From: Atherix ibis
Taxonomy: Eukaryota; Arthropoda; Insecta; Diptera; Athericidae
Direction: 5' to 3'
Length of the DNA stretch: 64,000 nt
Assembly: GCA_958298945.1 (NCBI GenBank)
Contig: OY282610.1
Location: 31,446,167-31,510,166, forward strand
The notes beneath the pieces were generated by a model that did no database searches, had not been told where the DNA came from, and was given only the letters and a program-made list of their open reading frames with translations. How positions within the stretch are numbered: the stretch's first letter is position 1; every line of letters starts with the position of its first letter. Both the position numbers and the translations under genes were made by a program. This document shows, piece by piece, positions 24,285 through 36,535 of the stretch.

Positions 24285-27200
24285 GAAAAATTCAGTCATT
24301 GGTTAGATGGATTGACCAGTTGGATGTGATTTTCTTTTGTAGAGCATTTAGTCTGTTTTAAGAAATTTAAAAGAAAAGGTCTTAAGGAGGGTATTGAGGT
24401 ATCTAACAGCTCCACAATAGATAGAATTATATTAAAAAAGAAATTTTGATATACAAGATGGGAATGGAGTAAGGGTGGTTTACGAAAATGAAATTATGTG
24501 TGACAGTAATTTCCGTTGGTAAGGGTATCGAGTGGACTGAACGTTTGGCCAAAATAAATCATCCACCATTGGTCCAGTCTATTTGTCTACGCTTGATCAA
24601 AGATGTTACTCGTAAATGTCGTTGGTCAGTAAATACCTGCTCCTAAACTAGATTCAGATTGCAGCCTAGAACTAAACATCTAACATAAATACGAGTATTT
24701 GGGTAAATCGATTTCACTATAAAAAATACTTTATCTCTTGCCCAATCCATATCTTATGAAAGGCATTCTTTAAAACTTCTTGCAGGACTCGATCCTTTTG
24801 AGGTAATTTTTTATGATTGTAGTTTGGCTAGTACTTGACAAATATTAGTTTGTATATATATTAAAGTTTGCATATTGTTTTTGTATTAATAATGAAAATT
24901 ATTTATGAAGCCTTAAATACGAGTAGCATCAAATTGTATGATCTTGTACGTCAACTGACATAACAGAACCTCGAAAATACGCGTTCTGAGACCTTTTTCC
25001 ATGATAAAGCCAAAATTTATCATATTGTTTAGTTTATGGCAACTAAAATAATATATAATTTTTAAAAATCAAGTTGAGATTGATTTTAACGTTTAAAAGA
25101 AATACGGGCTAAGTACACCTGAGTTTCGTGGATACAAAGGCTCTTCTACAGTTACTTGTAAGTTTTTAGAGTATTATGTATGGAAATTTTACTCAATTAA
25201 TTTTACCTTATTAAGAAATAAGAATTATTCGCTTTAGAAATAATCGCCTTTTAACTTGGAAAATATTGCTACGGTATTATTTCCATATTTATAAAAAGTA
25301 AAATAATCTTAATGCATTATTAAGTAGTTATTAAAAATTTTTAATATAAAATGGCAAGTTTAACACTAAATAGTTTTAATTCTTAAATAATATATTTATT
25401 TACTAACTATACAATAACAGAATTATACTTTAAAAACCGCAAAATGGATAGTACCTTATTTACTTATTCGATCGCATATCTTTTTATAGCTACTAAAATA
25501 TAATTAAATTTTAATATTAGCAATTACTTTATGGAAAACCAATTAATAAGATTAACCTAAATATAATAAAATGTGTGAAAATATTTTAATAACAAAAGTT
25601 TATTAAGCACATCTCTCAGACTAAAGTTAAACAAAATACATATTTGCACAGATAATAAAGAAAACAAATTACAGGAAAGTTTCGATATGTTAAAAGAACT
25701 TTATAATATATAAACCATATAGTAAATTTATTATTAATATAATAATTCTTAAATGTCAGCGTATTTTCAATGAAATTTTTCATTATTTTTTTTTCGAATA
25801 GTTTAAATTTGTAACAAAAAAAAATCATTTTTGTTTTAATGGAAATGTTAAAATTTTTTAAATTTAATATAATATATGAAATTGTAGAAAAAAAAACATC
25901 AATTAAAATTACAATGAGTAATGGTAAGTCTTCAAAATATTTACATTTCTCATACAAAAGCTCAAATGAAGTATTACATCTGCAAGAAATTCTGATTTAG
26001 CAATAAATGCATTATTATTTTTTGCAAGTTCGACAATGTATTTTGAACATAATTTTCTATGCAATAGAAACTCAGAGAAATCCTGCATTTCTCTTTTCTG
26101 AGAACAATGGCCATAAATCTCTTCTACCAGAAATAATCATGAAATCGTTTCTTTTGTTACCTGGTAAACTATTGTTATGGTTAGAACGATTAAAAACTTG
26201 AAAGGCTTAATTTTCCACTATTGCTGAGCTACACCATATTGAATACCCTTCGTACATATCCGTACTCACCTAAGCAAGTGCATATAACATTTACCTTATC
26301 AATGTGAACCCCTCCTTCCCAATCTTACAAACAACTATGGCAACCTGTCGTGGTAACTTTAATTTTCATGAATACCATCTGATTCGGGCACCTATTTAGT
26401 TACAAAGAGTTTATTAAATTTCAAATATTTTTCACTCATTCGTATTTAGCTGAATTATTAAAGCATGATTTCATGTTAACCTTTCATATATCATATTGTT
26501 TGCATGCATACATTTAGATTACAAAATAGTTAAGGTTATTTTACATAATAACTAAAACCAAAAAAAAATATCGTAAAATTACGTTCTTTAAAAGTTATAT
26601 TTGTACTTGAAAAAGGGACTGTTAGGTTTTGGATTTAATTAAATTAAGATAAGGTTTTTTGCACAAAAATATATAAATATCAAATACAATATTTTGTTTT
26701 TTGAATAAGTGGTAGATTCTCTAATAAGTGATAGTTTCGCAAAACGTTTCAGTATCTTTGCATATAAACTATTATTAATTAAGTGACTGTATCTGATGCC
26801 ACAAAATAAGATTCGTATTTTATTTGGGAAAAAATCGGTTTATTATTCTGAAGTAAAATACTCGATAATTGTAATATTTAATAAGGACTCTAAAATAAAA
26901 TATATTTCTTGCTTTTTTTAGACAAACATTGTTAAGTCATTCTATTTAACAACCATTCCAAATTTCTGGATAAGGAAACTTTTCAGAATTCGAATTGGAC
27001 ATACAGCATGTACCCATCATTACCACAATATTCTACTCACCATTCCCCATATTTTAAATTGAGTGCCAATAAATGCAAAAGTTATTTTTCATTAGGACTT
27101 CTTCCATTTTGGAGCTCCTAGACTCAACAAATCCTTTCCCAACTATTCTTTTTATCTTCAAACATTTCAGTACTTTTCACAAAATTTAATAATCTCTGAC

Positions 27201-27494
27201 GTATTCATCCAATTAACTATTGACCAGTTTAAGGAAGCTTATAACGCAAACCCACATATAATGTGTGTCACCATATGTCATCATATTCATGGCGCTATAA
27301 ATTAGTCTCTGGCTCTTATACATATGTTCAGATAATTTAAAATTTAAAAATTAAATTTTGTATATTAATAATAAAAAATTGCTTATACCTTTTAAAAAGT
27401 ATAAATTTTTATTCGAGGATTAAACAAAAAATTAGAATTGATAAATTTTTACCTACTTCATGTCTTTTATATACGAGAGTCGTTCAATAAGTCC

Positions 27495-28589
27495 TTAGAA
27501 AAAAATGGAAAAAAGCTGTTTTTTAAAAAAAAAATTTAATTTATCAACAAAACGTCCTGTCAGCTCTATACACTTTTCCAACCGTTTTTCCAAAATTTTT
27601 ATCCCGTCCAAAAAATAGGATTTCGGAAGTTCTGCAAAATACTCATCCGTTTGAGCAATGACGTCCTCGTTGGAAGTGAACCGTCGTCCGCCAAGCCATT
27701 TCTTCAGATTGGGGAAAAGAAAATAGTCACTCGGGGCCAAATCTGGTGAATAAGCGGGATGATGCAACAATTCCATTCTCAATTCCACAATTTTGGCCAT
27801 GGAAACAGCGCAGGTGTGCACACGCGCATTGTCCTGATGCAAGAGGATTTTTTTCTTCTTCAGATGGGGGCGTTTCTCTTTGATTTCCTCGCTCAACCGT
27901 TGCAATAACGACGCGTAATACGCTCCTGTTATTGTTTTTCCTTTTTCCAAGTAGTCGATAAAAATGATGCCCTGCGAATCCCAAAAGACCGTGGCCATCA
28001 CCTTGCCGGCCGATGGCACAGTTTTTGCCTTCTTCGGAGGCCGTTCACCCTTGAAAATCCACTGTGATGACTGTCTCTTCATTTCTGGAGTGTAGTAGTG
28101 TATCCAGGTTTTGTCCACAGTGACATATCGACGAAGGAATTCGGCAGGATTGCGATGAAAGAGTGCCAACATAGCCTCAGAGTCCACTACACGATTGCGC
28201 TTATTCTCCTCTGAGAGCAAACGCGGCACCCATCTTGCCGAAATTTTTTTCACAGACAATAATTTTTCATGCCAAATTGAAGTGACTGACCTTGTGATAT
28301 GCCCGTGGCCTCAACTTATTCGCGCACTTTAATTCGCCGATCGTTCAAAATCAGATCGTGGATTTTGTCGATGATTTCAGGAGTAGACACCTCAACTGGG
28401 CGTCCTGAACGATGTTCATCTTTTGTGGATGAACGGCCACGTTTAAATTCATTCACCCAATTGTAAACCGTCGCAAACACAGGTGCAGATGTGCTATAAA
28501 CTGCATCCAACTCGGCTTTGATTTCTTTCGGGCTTAAGCCTTTCAAATGGAGATGTTTGATGACAGCCCTTAAACTCGCTTTTTTCCAT
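27495..28589 (-). pseudogene. mariner transposase copy B, broken
   Basis: The ATG is at 28587-28589 (minus). An extra base near 28570 shifts the frame within the first ten codons. The HTH segment then reads openly (KGLSPKEIKAELDAVYSTSA) until TAA at about 28316, where the family has a leucine codon. A missing base near 28290 causes another shift. From about 28257 the catalytic domain is open: YVTVDKTWIHYY, HQDNARVHT and YSPDLAPSDYF, with 34 residues between the second and third D. The C-terminus LEKRLEKCIELTGRFVDKL is the fullest among the four copies and shows what copies C and D have lost. Confidence 0.93.
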
Positions 28590-28603
28590 TGTTATGCACA
28601 AAT

Positions 28604-28652
28604 AATAATAAGGCTTAAGCCTTTCAAATGGAGATGTTTGATGACAGCCCTT
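28604..28652. repeat. Duplicated start-of-gene segment in mariner B
   Basis: GGCTTAAGCCTTTCAAATGG and the following ATGTTTGATGACAGCCCTT repeat, in direct orientation, the sequence at about 28530-28572. In the other copies this position holds unrelated 5' leader sequence. Confidence 0.9.
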
Positions 28653-28849
28653 GGATTTTCTAAGAACTTATTGAACGACCCTTATTCTAAAATTCTTACA
28701 TTTCTCACTGCTTAAGATAAAAAGTATTTTAATATAAAACATATTGTATTTTTATATAAGAGAGTAAATCCTTAAAAATTTCTTCTCAGAACTTTGCCAT
28801 TTCGAAATCTTTTAAATAAATATGCGACGTTTCTTTGGATAGACATTAG

Positions 28850-29250
28850 CGAAGACTGCTTAAATCTTATCGACAGTACCAAGATGATCTTGGGGAATCA
28901 AAAAAAGACACGCAAACTCCGATAAGGTACAGAATAGGGCTGGAAAACCACGGAAGTTCTTTTTTTCTACAAAAAGTCATTGAAGAAGATGGTCGTATAG
29001 CAAAAGTTAAGTTACTGTAGTGTCCGATATGATACGGAGAACACCTCCTTCTGGAGCCTTTCAAGGACTACCCGTTCGCTTTAATTTTAATCGACGGTAT
29101 AACCACGAAAAAGTCTACACTTTTGTTCTGTTTTTGATGTGAGCTCCCTCGATAAATGCCTTATTCAACTGATTGTGATTTTGATAAGAAATGTTCCCCA
29201 TGGGCTCGTTGCAACTTTTCGTAAGTCATACCACAATATAGCTCCAAATT
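28850..29250 (-). pseudogene. Relic of Tc1/mariner-like family X
   Basis: Minus-strand frames hold KKRTSVVFQPYSVPYRSL near 28940-28970 (cf. KKxxPVVPQPPYSPDL) and CLFLIPQDHLGTVDKI near 28870-28915, which has the outline of the FLFPKLK..L..... segment after the third catalytic D. The block near 29039 (GAACACCTCCTTCTGGAGCC) matches equivalents at 13335, 38065 and 57140. CATACCACAATATAGCTC near 29227 recurs near 54115. All frames are broken. Confidence 0.5.
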
Positions 29251-30197
29251 TCACTCAATAAATAAATATCAATAAATATCTAAAAAAAATTAAAAATGTT
29301 ATAAAATTACTAAAAACATTAAAATCTTCAATATTAGGCTCAGTTTAATATTTTTTGCAATAATTTCAAGTAACATAAGGACTGAACTTTCAACATTATA
29401 TATTATAGAATTTGCTGATATCAAAAATAATCTGATTCTGCATTAACTTCGAGTACTTTTTCATATAAGATACATAATATAAAATAATAAAATATATCGC
29501 AATAACATGCTCGATTTATTATATTATTTTATAATAAATAATGTACGTAATCAAATACGACAACTTCTACTTAGATTATAGAATATTTTATATATTCTAA
29601 TATATAGTATATTATCTAATAGGAAGAAAACGGAACACGAAATTATGTCGAAATTGCTTCTACCATTAGAGTACCATACAATAACGTAGGTTCAAATTTC
29701 ATTAGAAACCCTTCACAGAATAATTTCATTTTAGAACATTTTCCTATAAATCATATGCTATACAGCAGGACACATATATTCCTATAACTAAGAGCATTTG
29801 ATATACTCGTAAGTGCATTGAATAAGGAATGCATGTGCACAAATCACGTCAGTTTTTGTACATTTTATCATATCTTCATTTTGTTTTTTTTTTTGCAAGT
29901 AAATTTTATCATATAACTCCAAAAAAAAATTTACGTGCTGGTTTTCATGTGCAATAAAAGTGCAAATTGAATTTAATAAAATCTAACATGAACAAATTCG
30001 ATCATAAATATTGAAATACTTTTTTTGGAGACATTTTTATATGCAGTAGTAGTTGTAGCGGAAAGAGTTTAAATTTTTCCGATAGAATTTAAAAATGTAC
30101 TAAACATCTGCGTAAATAAGTATTTTATGTATAAGCAATTTAAAATAATTTTTAAAGAATAATAATTTTCCAAAAATATATACTTTCTGCGTATACA
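29251..30197. other. AT-rich DNA, nothing recognised
   Basis: No gene, element end or RNA feature was seen. Confidence 0.5.
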
Positions 30198-30199
30198 TA

Positions 30200-31518
30200 C
30201 GAGGTTTATTCAAAAAGTATCGCGAATTTCCAAAAATTATTAATTTATTCATGAATATCTATTTTGTCCCCTTCAAAGTAATCCCCACCAGATAATAGAC
30301 ACTTGTGCCAACATTTTTTCCAATCTCGAAGCACTTCAAAAAATCATTTTTTGTGACCTTGTTCAGCTCCTCCTTTGATGCCGTCTTTATCTCCTCAATC
30401 GTAACGTAGCGTCGTCCTTTCGTGGGGCTCTTCAGTTTCGGGAACAAGGAAAAGTCACAGAAGGCCAGATCTGGGGAATACGGTGGCTGCGGAATTATTA
30501 GTTTATTGTTTTTGGCCAAAAATTCGTGCACAAGCAACGGTGCATGAGCAGGGGCGTTATTATGGTGCGAAAGCCAATTTTTGTTCTTCCACAAATCCGG
30601 GCGTTTCTGACGGATTGCTTTGCGCAACTTGCGCATAACTTGCAGGTAATATTTCTTATTGACCGTTCTACTCTGTGGCAAGAACTCATGGTGCACCACG
30701 TCCCTGCAATCTAAGAAAACTGTAAGCAAATCCTTCACATTCGACCGAACTTGGCGCGCTTTTTTCGGTCTTGGCTCGTACGGCAGCTTCCATTGGGATG
30801 ATTGAGCTTTGGTTTCCACGTCATAACCATAAACCCATGATTCGTCACCAGTTATGACCCTTTGGAGCAAATTTGGGTCATCGCGGACAGAGTCCAACAA
30901 TCCTTAGCAATGTTAATGCGATGCTGTTTTTGGTCGAAATTGAGCAATTTCGGTACGAATTTCGCGGCGACCCATAACACGACAAATCATGGGTAAAAAT
31001 CGAATGACACGAGCCAATCGATATGTTTAAGTCCTCAGCAACTTCTCTAGCGGTGATTCGACAATTGCCCAATACTCTTTTCTTCACTTCTTCAATGTTT
31101 TCGTCTGTTGTTGACGTGCTCTGGTGTCCGACACGCTTTTCGTCGTTCACATCTTCTCGGCCCTCTGAGAACATTTTGTACCGCCGATTAACATTGCTTC
31201 GGTCCAAGGTAGCTTCACCATATGCCACAGGCAACATTCGGAATGCATCCGCGCAATTAATTTTGTTTTTCACACAAAATTTGATACAGATTCTTTGATC
31301 CATTTTTTGGAATGGGCAAAAATCGAAGATGAGCCAAAACACGTGCAAGCAAAGCAGCTGTCAAAAATTAACTGAACATTCAAAATTGCCGAACTGATCG
31401 GCATAAGTGAGAGATATTAGTACTAACATAACGCCATAAAAAAATCGAAAATCGCATATACGTAACCCGCGGAAATTCAAAATTCGCGATACTTTACGAA
31501 CTTACCATACAGACCTCG
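30200..31518 (-). mobile_element. Tc1/mariner element E1 (CGAGGT..TTCAAAAAG family)
   Basis: The left end reads CGAGGTTTATTCAAAAAGTA and the right end, read inward, begins CGAGGTCTGTATGG and then resumes AAAGTATCGCGAATTTTG after about 13 odd bases. TA dinucleotides flank it at 30198-30199 and 31519-31520. This is the longest of three copies (others at 55624 and 60261). The element carries one minus-strand transposase, broken by frame changes. Confidence 0.92.
30259..31303 (-). pseudogene. Tc1/mariner transposase E1, broken
   Basis: The likely start is the ATG at 31303 (MDQRICIKFCVKN), because the open frame upstream lies in leader sequence conserved in other copies. The N-terminal HTH part runs to about 30985 (AREVAEDLNISIGS is the second helix region). 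Two frame changes follow near 30980 and 30905. The DDE part resumes with VITGDESWVYGYD (first D). The second catalytic D is replaced by N in HHNNAPAH (family HHDNAPAH). The third D is in YSPDLAFCDFSLF. Thirty-four residues separate the second and third positions. The transposase is therefore both frame-broken and missing an active-site residue. Confidence 0.9.
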
Positions 31519-31639
31519 TATATACGAAAGCAGTATGATAAGTCAATGAAAAATTAATCAAAGAATTTATTTCTTCTACAAAAATTGAATTAATTTTTAA
31601 AATAATTTTATTTTAGCTGAATACATCTTATAAAACGAT

Positions 31640-32200
31640 ATTGTTACCTTCTTATGTCATCCGTTAAGTACAATTTGTAAAACTCTACAAAATAGGCATT
31701 AGTTGTCGGTCATAACTTGAGAATTGGACGCAAATTTCTTTCGACCAAACCAGTTGTTATGAAATAGAAAAAAGTCAAAAGGAGCCTAATCTGGAGAATA
31801 CGTTGGGTGGGAAAGTAATTAATAGTGACTAATTTAACTAATTTTACTGTTACAATTACCAATTAATGTGCAGGTTTCTTGTCATGATGAAACAGACAAT
31901 GAATTTTTTTCATTGCCAAATTCAGTCGTTTTGTCTTGATTTTTTTTATTTAACTGATCCAAAAATACTTTTTTGTTATTGTTGTCCCGTTTTCAAGGTA
32001 GTCGATGAAGATTGTGTCATGTGGATCCAGTAAAATCGTAGCCATAACCTTTTTTAAACGAAATCGTTTTATTAATAATTTCTTCGGTGGTGACCTATCT
32101 TAAATGTGCTTAGCCTCACTTGTGCTTGCACGACCACAGCAAAATTTAGTAACCACTTCTGAATCATACAAGCAATTCTGAAAATTCTCCAAAATACTTT
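31640..32200 (-). pseudogene. Old mariner-like transposase relic
   Basis: Minus-strand frames give DPHDTIFIDYLENGTTIT at about 31980-32035 (cf. IIFIDYLEKGKTIT of the mariners here), MKKIHCLFHHDKKPAH near 31885-31920 (second catalytic D) and TNAYFVEFYKLYLTD near 31645-31700 (C-terminus). The intervening YSPDLAP block is only hinted at. Terminal repeats could not be found. Much older than copies A-D. Confidence 0.6.
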
Positions 32201-34258
32201 TTTAATTTAGTTTTGGTATTTGAAAAATTTTCCTCAAAAAATAATGTTTTATTAAAACACAAAATGTACATATTTCCATATTACCAAAAAACACAAACCT
32301 TGTTCACTTTCAGTGGCTATCAAAACTAAACTAATAAACATACACATACATAAAAAATATGTTTTATGGAGTTTTTTTTTTAAACATGGTAAATGATTTT
32401 AAAAAAATATCGTTTTTGTGATATCAGCACTATTTCATAAATTTATCACTGATTCATCATATTGCCCTCATAAGTAGAGACCATAATCAAATTCTAGCCA
32501 ATTTATAATCGGTTAGCAGCCATAATATATATTTCGAATATCATTAAATGTTTAATTTTTAAAATTTTACTTGATTTTTGAATTAGTAAAAAAAATAACA
32601 AATTTTTCAATGTAAAATCAATACAGATGAAAAAAGGATCAAAACTATATATTTCTTCATTATTATTTATAATATTTAAAATTTTGCGTAGCCTTTAAGC
32701 TTTTTATAAGAATTTTTTTTTTCTTTTAAAAAATCACAAAATATTCCTCTATGAAATATTTCGACCTTAAATTGATTATTTTTATATAGTATTATAAAAA
32801 AATAATTATTGAACTGAAATCAAAACATTTTTCTTAAATATGACAACAATTTTGGGATATCATGTGTAAATGTCCAATTTTATCATTAAAACACACCTCA
32901 ATTTTTTTTCTTGGAAAACAAAAGATTGTAATTTGATATTTATAATTTAAAAAAAGAGAATTGTTTTTATGCTCATATATAAAAATACTCATGCATGAAT
33001 TTGAATAAAACTACCCAGCCTTATTTATTTCTGGCAGGAGCGAAAAAAAAATTCCTAATATAATTGTAATATTTTATACACATATACTCGTATAACTGAT
33101 GACAATATTTCTTTAAATCAAATATTTACTTGAGAATATCATATTTTTACGTAGTTTTTTCTTTATATATAGAAAAATAAAAAATCATAAATTCTAATTT
33201 TCTTATTAGAAAAATCCCATTTTATGAACATTCTACAGACTCCTCTGAGTATGGCCTTTTTAAAAGTAAAAGTAAATCAAGTCAAAAATCCTATTTATTA
33301 GAGTTTTTTTTTCTTCAGTTTTCTTTGAACATCACCAAATAAATATATATTAAAAAGAAGCAAAAAAAAAAAAAAAAACTAAACCAATCCTGCCAACATA
33401 AATATATCTTTTTTAATATATAGAATTATGCGATTCTCACTCATAATTATGGATAGATTTGGATAGCAGAGAGTTTGTATTTGAAAGGACTTTCGAAGCT
33501 TTACTGATCTATTCATTTTGATGAAATATCTCATGCGAAAAAAATACCACAAATATATTGAGTATTAACACCAAAATCTATTCATAAATATAAATCGAGA
33601 TTTCAAAATCAATTCTTTATACATTTAATGCATAGATTTTTTATAACACTATACCTTTTATATATGAGTAGGAATATGGTTTTATATTTTGATTTCTTGT
33701 TTTTATTTATTTATTTAGTTTTTTTTTTTTTTGGTTTTGTTTTTGATGTTTAAGTTTTTCGATTTAATGCGTCCTTTTTAGAGAAATTTTATTTGAATTT
33801 TATTACTTTCTAATTTATGATAAAATCTTGATACATTATGGTTTATATTATAAGAAGGAGTCTGAAAATGTTACAATAAATTTTATATTCTAAAAAAAAA
33901 TTCATGGAAATTTTCAAATGTATTAAATGATTTGCATACACTTTAGTGAGTTTCTACTTTACGTAAACGAAAAAAAGGGAATTTTCTATGCTGAGAACAG
34001 TTATTATGCTGAAATATGCAATTTTCTTTAAAATTTATTATTTTATAAATAAATAGAGAAAATTATGTAATTTTGCTCAGTTCTGAGCTCATTTCGAACT
34101 AATTAATAAAATAACTATATATAATCGTTAGTAGACAAAAGAATTATTTATAATTCAATATCGGTTATATATTTAAAAAGAAGTTCATTAAGACTAATTT
34201 GAGGCAGACACAATTACAAAATTTCCAATAATATTTGTTGTAATAACCATTCGGAAAA
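32201..34258. other. AT-rich DNA, nothing recognised
   Basis: A/T homopolymers and short chance frames only. Confidence 0.5.
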
Positions 34259-34424
34259 TATTGGGTTGGTTATCGGAAAGTAATTTCGGAAAATAATTTC
34301 ACAACCAACTTCACATTTAAGCCGTATAATCATATTTATTTTGACAGCTGACATAGCAAGGCTTACTTGTGAAAAATTTCGATTGATTCTGCATAGTAGT
34401 TTTTGGTTGGATACCCTTTTAAAT

Positions 34425-34880
34425 ATGGAAAGTGAAAAACAGCATTTTCGGTATATTTTACTTTTTTACTATAGAAAAGTTAAAAATGCTGTTTCAGCAA
34501 GAAAAAAATTATCCGATGTATTGTATATGGAGAATATGTGTTAAGTGAGCGCCAATGCCAAAACTGGTTTGCAAAATTTCGATCCGGCAATTTTGATCTC
34601 GAAGAGCATTTTCGGCATATTTTACTTTTTTACTATAGAAAATATAAAAATGCTGTTCAAGCAAGAAAAAAAAATTATCCGATATGTATGGATAATTGGT
34701 TTGTAATATTTCGATCCGGCAATTTTGATCTTGAAGATGCACTACGTTCTGGAAGGCCAGTTGAACCTGACGAAGACACAATAAAGCCATTAATTGATGC
34801 AACCCGGCGAATAACAATTTGTGCGATTGCTGAGAGGTTAAATTTATCGAATTCGACCGTTCATGATCATTTGTAACGGT
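34425..34880 (+). pseudogene. mariner F transposase, N-terminal part with duplication
   Basis: The ATG at 34425 starts MESEKQHFRYILLFYYRK, a mariner N-terminal HTH. The same stretch recurs near 34604 (EHFRHILLFYYRKYKNAVQA), and FRSGNFDLE occurs twice, showing an internal duplication. The second copy leads into SGRPVEPDEDTIKPLIDATR and a second helix-turn-helix (AIAERLNLSNSTVHDHL), ending at a TAA at 34874-34876. Further decayed coding runs up to the nested insertion at 35062, with a shortened part after 36306. Non-functional. Confidence 0.87.
34441..34740. repeat. Imperfect tandem duplication in mariner F
   Basis: GCATTTTCGGTATATTTTAC at 34442 recurs as GCATTTTCGGCATATTTTAC at 34606, about 164 bp on. 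CGATCCGGCAATTTTGATCT recurs with a shorter offset of about 132 bp. The two units therefore differ by an internal deletion after duplication. Confidence 0.85.
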
Positions 34881-35061
34881 TAGGTTTAATCTTAAAGCTC
34901 GACATAAAAAAATTTGTGCCGTCGCATTGACGTTTGTGAGTTGCTTCTCAAACGCCAAGAAAATGATACATTTTTGAATCGTATCATCATGGGTTGTCTA
35001 CAATAATGAAAAGATGATGAACCGGCTCAAAGCACTTCGAAATCCAATTTTCATCAAAAAA

Positions 35062-36305
35062 AGTTCGGCTGAAAAGTTTATAAGGTTGACGTCTAGATGG
35101 CGCCTCTTAATAATCACAAAGCCCCATCCTTCAAATGATTCGTGTCAAAAATTGACAGTAATCGGTCGATTGGTTCGTGAGATATAGCATTTTGAGTGAA
35201 GCAACTTTTGTTATTGAAAAAAAAGGATAAAGACGAATTTTGTGCATTGAAAAAGCATTGCTTTTTGATGAAAATAAATACAGTGGAAACCAAAGCATGG
35301 TTTGTTAAACGTTATCCGGACTCTGCTCCAGCTATTTCAACTGTGGAATATTGGTTTCGTCAATTTCGAACTGGTCGTACGAGCACAGTTGATGCAGAAC
35401 GCAGTGGACGCCCAAAAGAGGTGGTTACGGCAGAAAACATCAAAAAAATCCACAAAATAATTTTAAATGACCGTAAAGTGAAGTTGAGCGAGATAGCTGA
35501 GACTCTGAAGATATCGAAAGAGCGTGTTGGACATATCGTGCATCAATATTTGGGCATGCGAAAGCTGTGTGCAAAGTGGGTGCCGCGTGAGCTCACTGTG
35601 GACCAAAAACAACAACGTGTTGATGATTCTGAGCAGTGTTTGGAGCTGTTCAAGCGTAATAAACCCGAATTTTTGCGTCGATATGTGACAATGGATGAAA
35701 TATGGCTCCGTCACTACACTCCAGAGTCCAATCGGCAGTCGGCAGAGTGGAGAGCGAGCGACGAACCGAATCCAAAGCGTGGAAAGACGCAACAGTCGGC
35801 TGGCAAGGTGATGGCGTCTGCATTTTGGGATGCGCATGGTATAATATTCATTAATTATCTCCAGAAGGGACAGACGATCAACAGCGACTATTATATAGCG
35901 TTATTGGATCGTTTGAAGAAAGAAATCGCTAAGAAACGGCCTCATTTGAAGAAGAAAAAAGTGTTGTTTCACCAAGACAATGCACCGTGTCACAAGTCGA
36001 TGAAAACGATGGTCAAACTCAATGAATTGGGCTACTAATTGCTTCCCCAGCGACTTTTTCCTGTTTGCAGACCTCAAGAGAATGCTCGCTGGCAAGAAAT
36101 TTAAGACCGATGATGAAGTGATTGCCGAAACTGAGGCCTATTTTGAGGCAAAACCGAAAGAGTACTATAAAAATGGTATCGAAAAGTTGGAAGATCGCCA
36201 TAATCGCTGTATCGCCCTCAAAGTCAACTATGTTGAATAATAAAAATGAATTTTACAAAAAAAAATATTTTTACTGTGTTATCTTATAAACTTTTCAGCC
36301 GAACT
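35062..36305 (+). mobile_element. Himar1-like mariner nested in mariner F
   Basis: Left end AGTTCGGCTGAAAAGTTTAT at 35062 and right end 36283-36305 form a perfect 23-bp inverted repeat. An obvious TA duplication is not present at these exact borders, so the outermost bases may be lost or changed. The transposase between them is closest to the irritans subfamily (Himar1 type) in its motifs. Confidence 0.9.
35230..36240 (+). pseudogene. Himar1-like mariner transposase, broken
   Basis: The expected start region near 35213 reads ATTG followed by eight A, so the ATG and reading frame appear lost. From there the sequence is open and close to the irritans subfamily: ERSGRPKEVVTAENIKKIHK, ETLKISKERVGHIVHQYL, KLCAKWVPRELT, YVTMDEIWLRHYTPES (first D) and FHQDNAPCHKS (second D). 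At 36036 a TAA follows NELGY, and about ten codons normally carrying HPPYSPDLAP are deleted. The remainder SDFFLFADLKRMLAGKKF to NYVE is in another frame. The D-to-D spacing is therefore destroyed. Confidence 0.93.
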
Positions 36306-36535
36306 GCTGTGTTATGCTATCTGTTTGGTGGGATTTCAAAGGTATCGGTTATTTTGAGCTTCTTTACTGAACAACACAACGATCAATTCTGAAGTGAACT
36401 GTCATCAGTTGGACAAATTGAATAATTCACTTAAAGAAAAATGGCCAGAATAAAATATTAATTTGCTATAAGAAAATTTTCTTTCATTTTTATAACAACA
36501 AAAAAACGAAATTACTTTCCGAACAACCCAACATA

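Larger units (their letters stand above)
21451..27471. other. AT-rich DNA with structured repeats
   Basis: No coding gene recognised. Two inverted repeats are listed separately (23659-23723 and 24191-24284). The stretch 24190-24620 is less AT-rich and non-repetitive in the window. A minus-strand frame of 113 residues at 25616-25957 is hydrophobic but has an AT-driven composition, so I regard it as chance. Confidence 0.5.
27474..28682 (-). mobile_element. mariner copy B (same family as A)
   Basis: The left end CGAGAGTCGTTCAATAAGTC at 27474 and the right end, read inward from 28682 as AGGGTCGTTCAATAAGTTC, are family inverted repeats. The right end lacks the outer CG. TA flanks are at 27472-27473 and 28683-28684. 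At the right (5') end about 45 bp of the start of the gene are repeated at 28604-28652, replacing normal leader sequence. Confidence 0.93.
34261..36533 (+). mobile_element. mariner F, host of a nested Himar1-like element
   Basis: The left end is TTGGGTTGGTTATCGGAAAG at 34261; the right end read inward is TTGGGTTGTTCGGAAAGTAA from 36531. A TA precedes the left end (34259-34260) and a TA lies at 36534-36535, leaving two extra bases at the right end. Its transposase is plus strand and lies on both sides of the inserted element at 35062-36305. After the insert the frame resumes with VWWDFKG-like coding (about 36325-36350). Confidence 0.88.

Noticed and set aside
25616..25957. 113-residue hydrophobic open frame, minus strand
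   Set aside because: Very AT-driven residues and no family resemblance. A membrane-protein look is common for T-rich DNA.
30259..31303. Assigning element E1 to the DD41D (rosa-like) group
   Set aside because: Counting gives 34 residues between the second and third catalytic positions, so the DD41D label is not supported. I left the lineage open.
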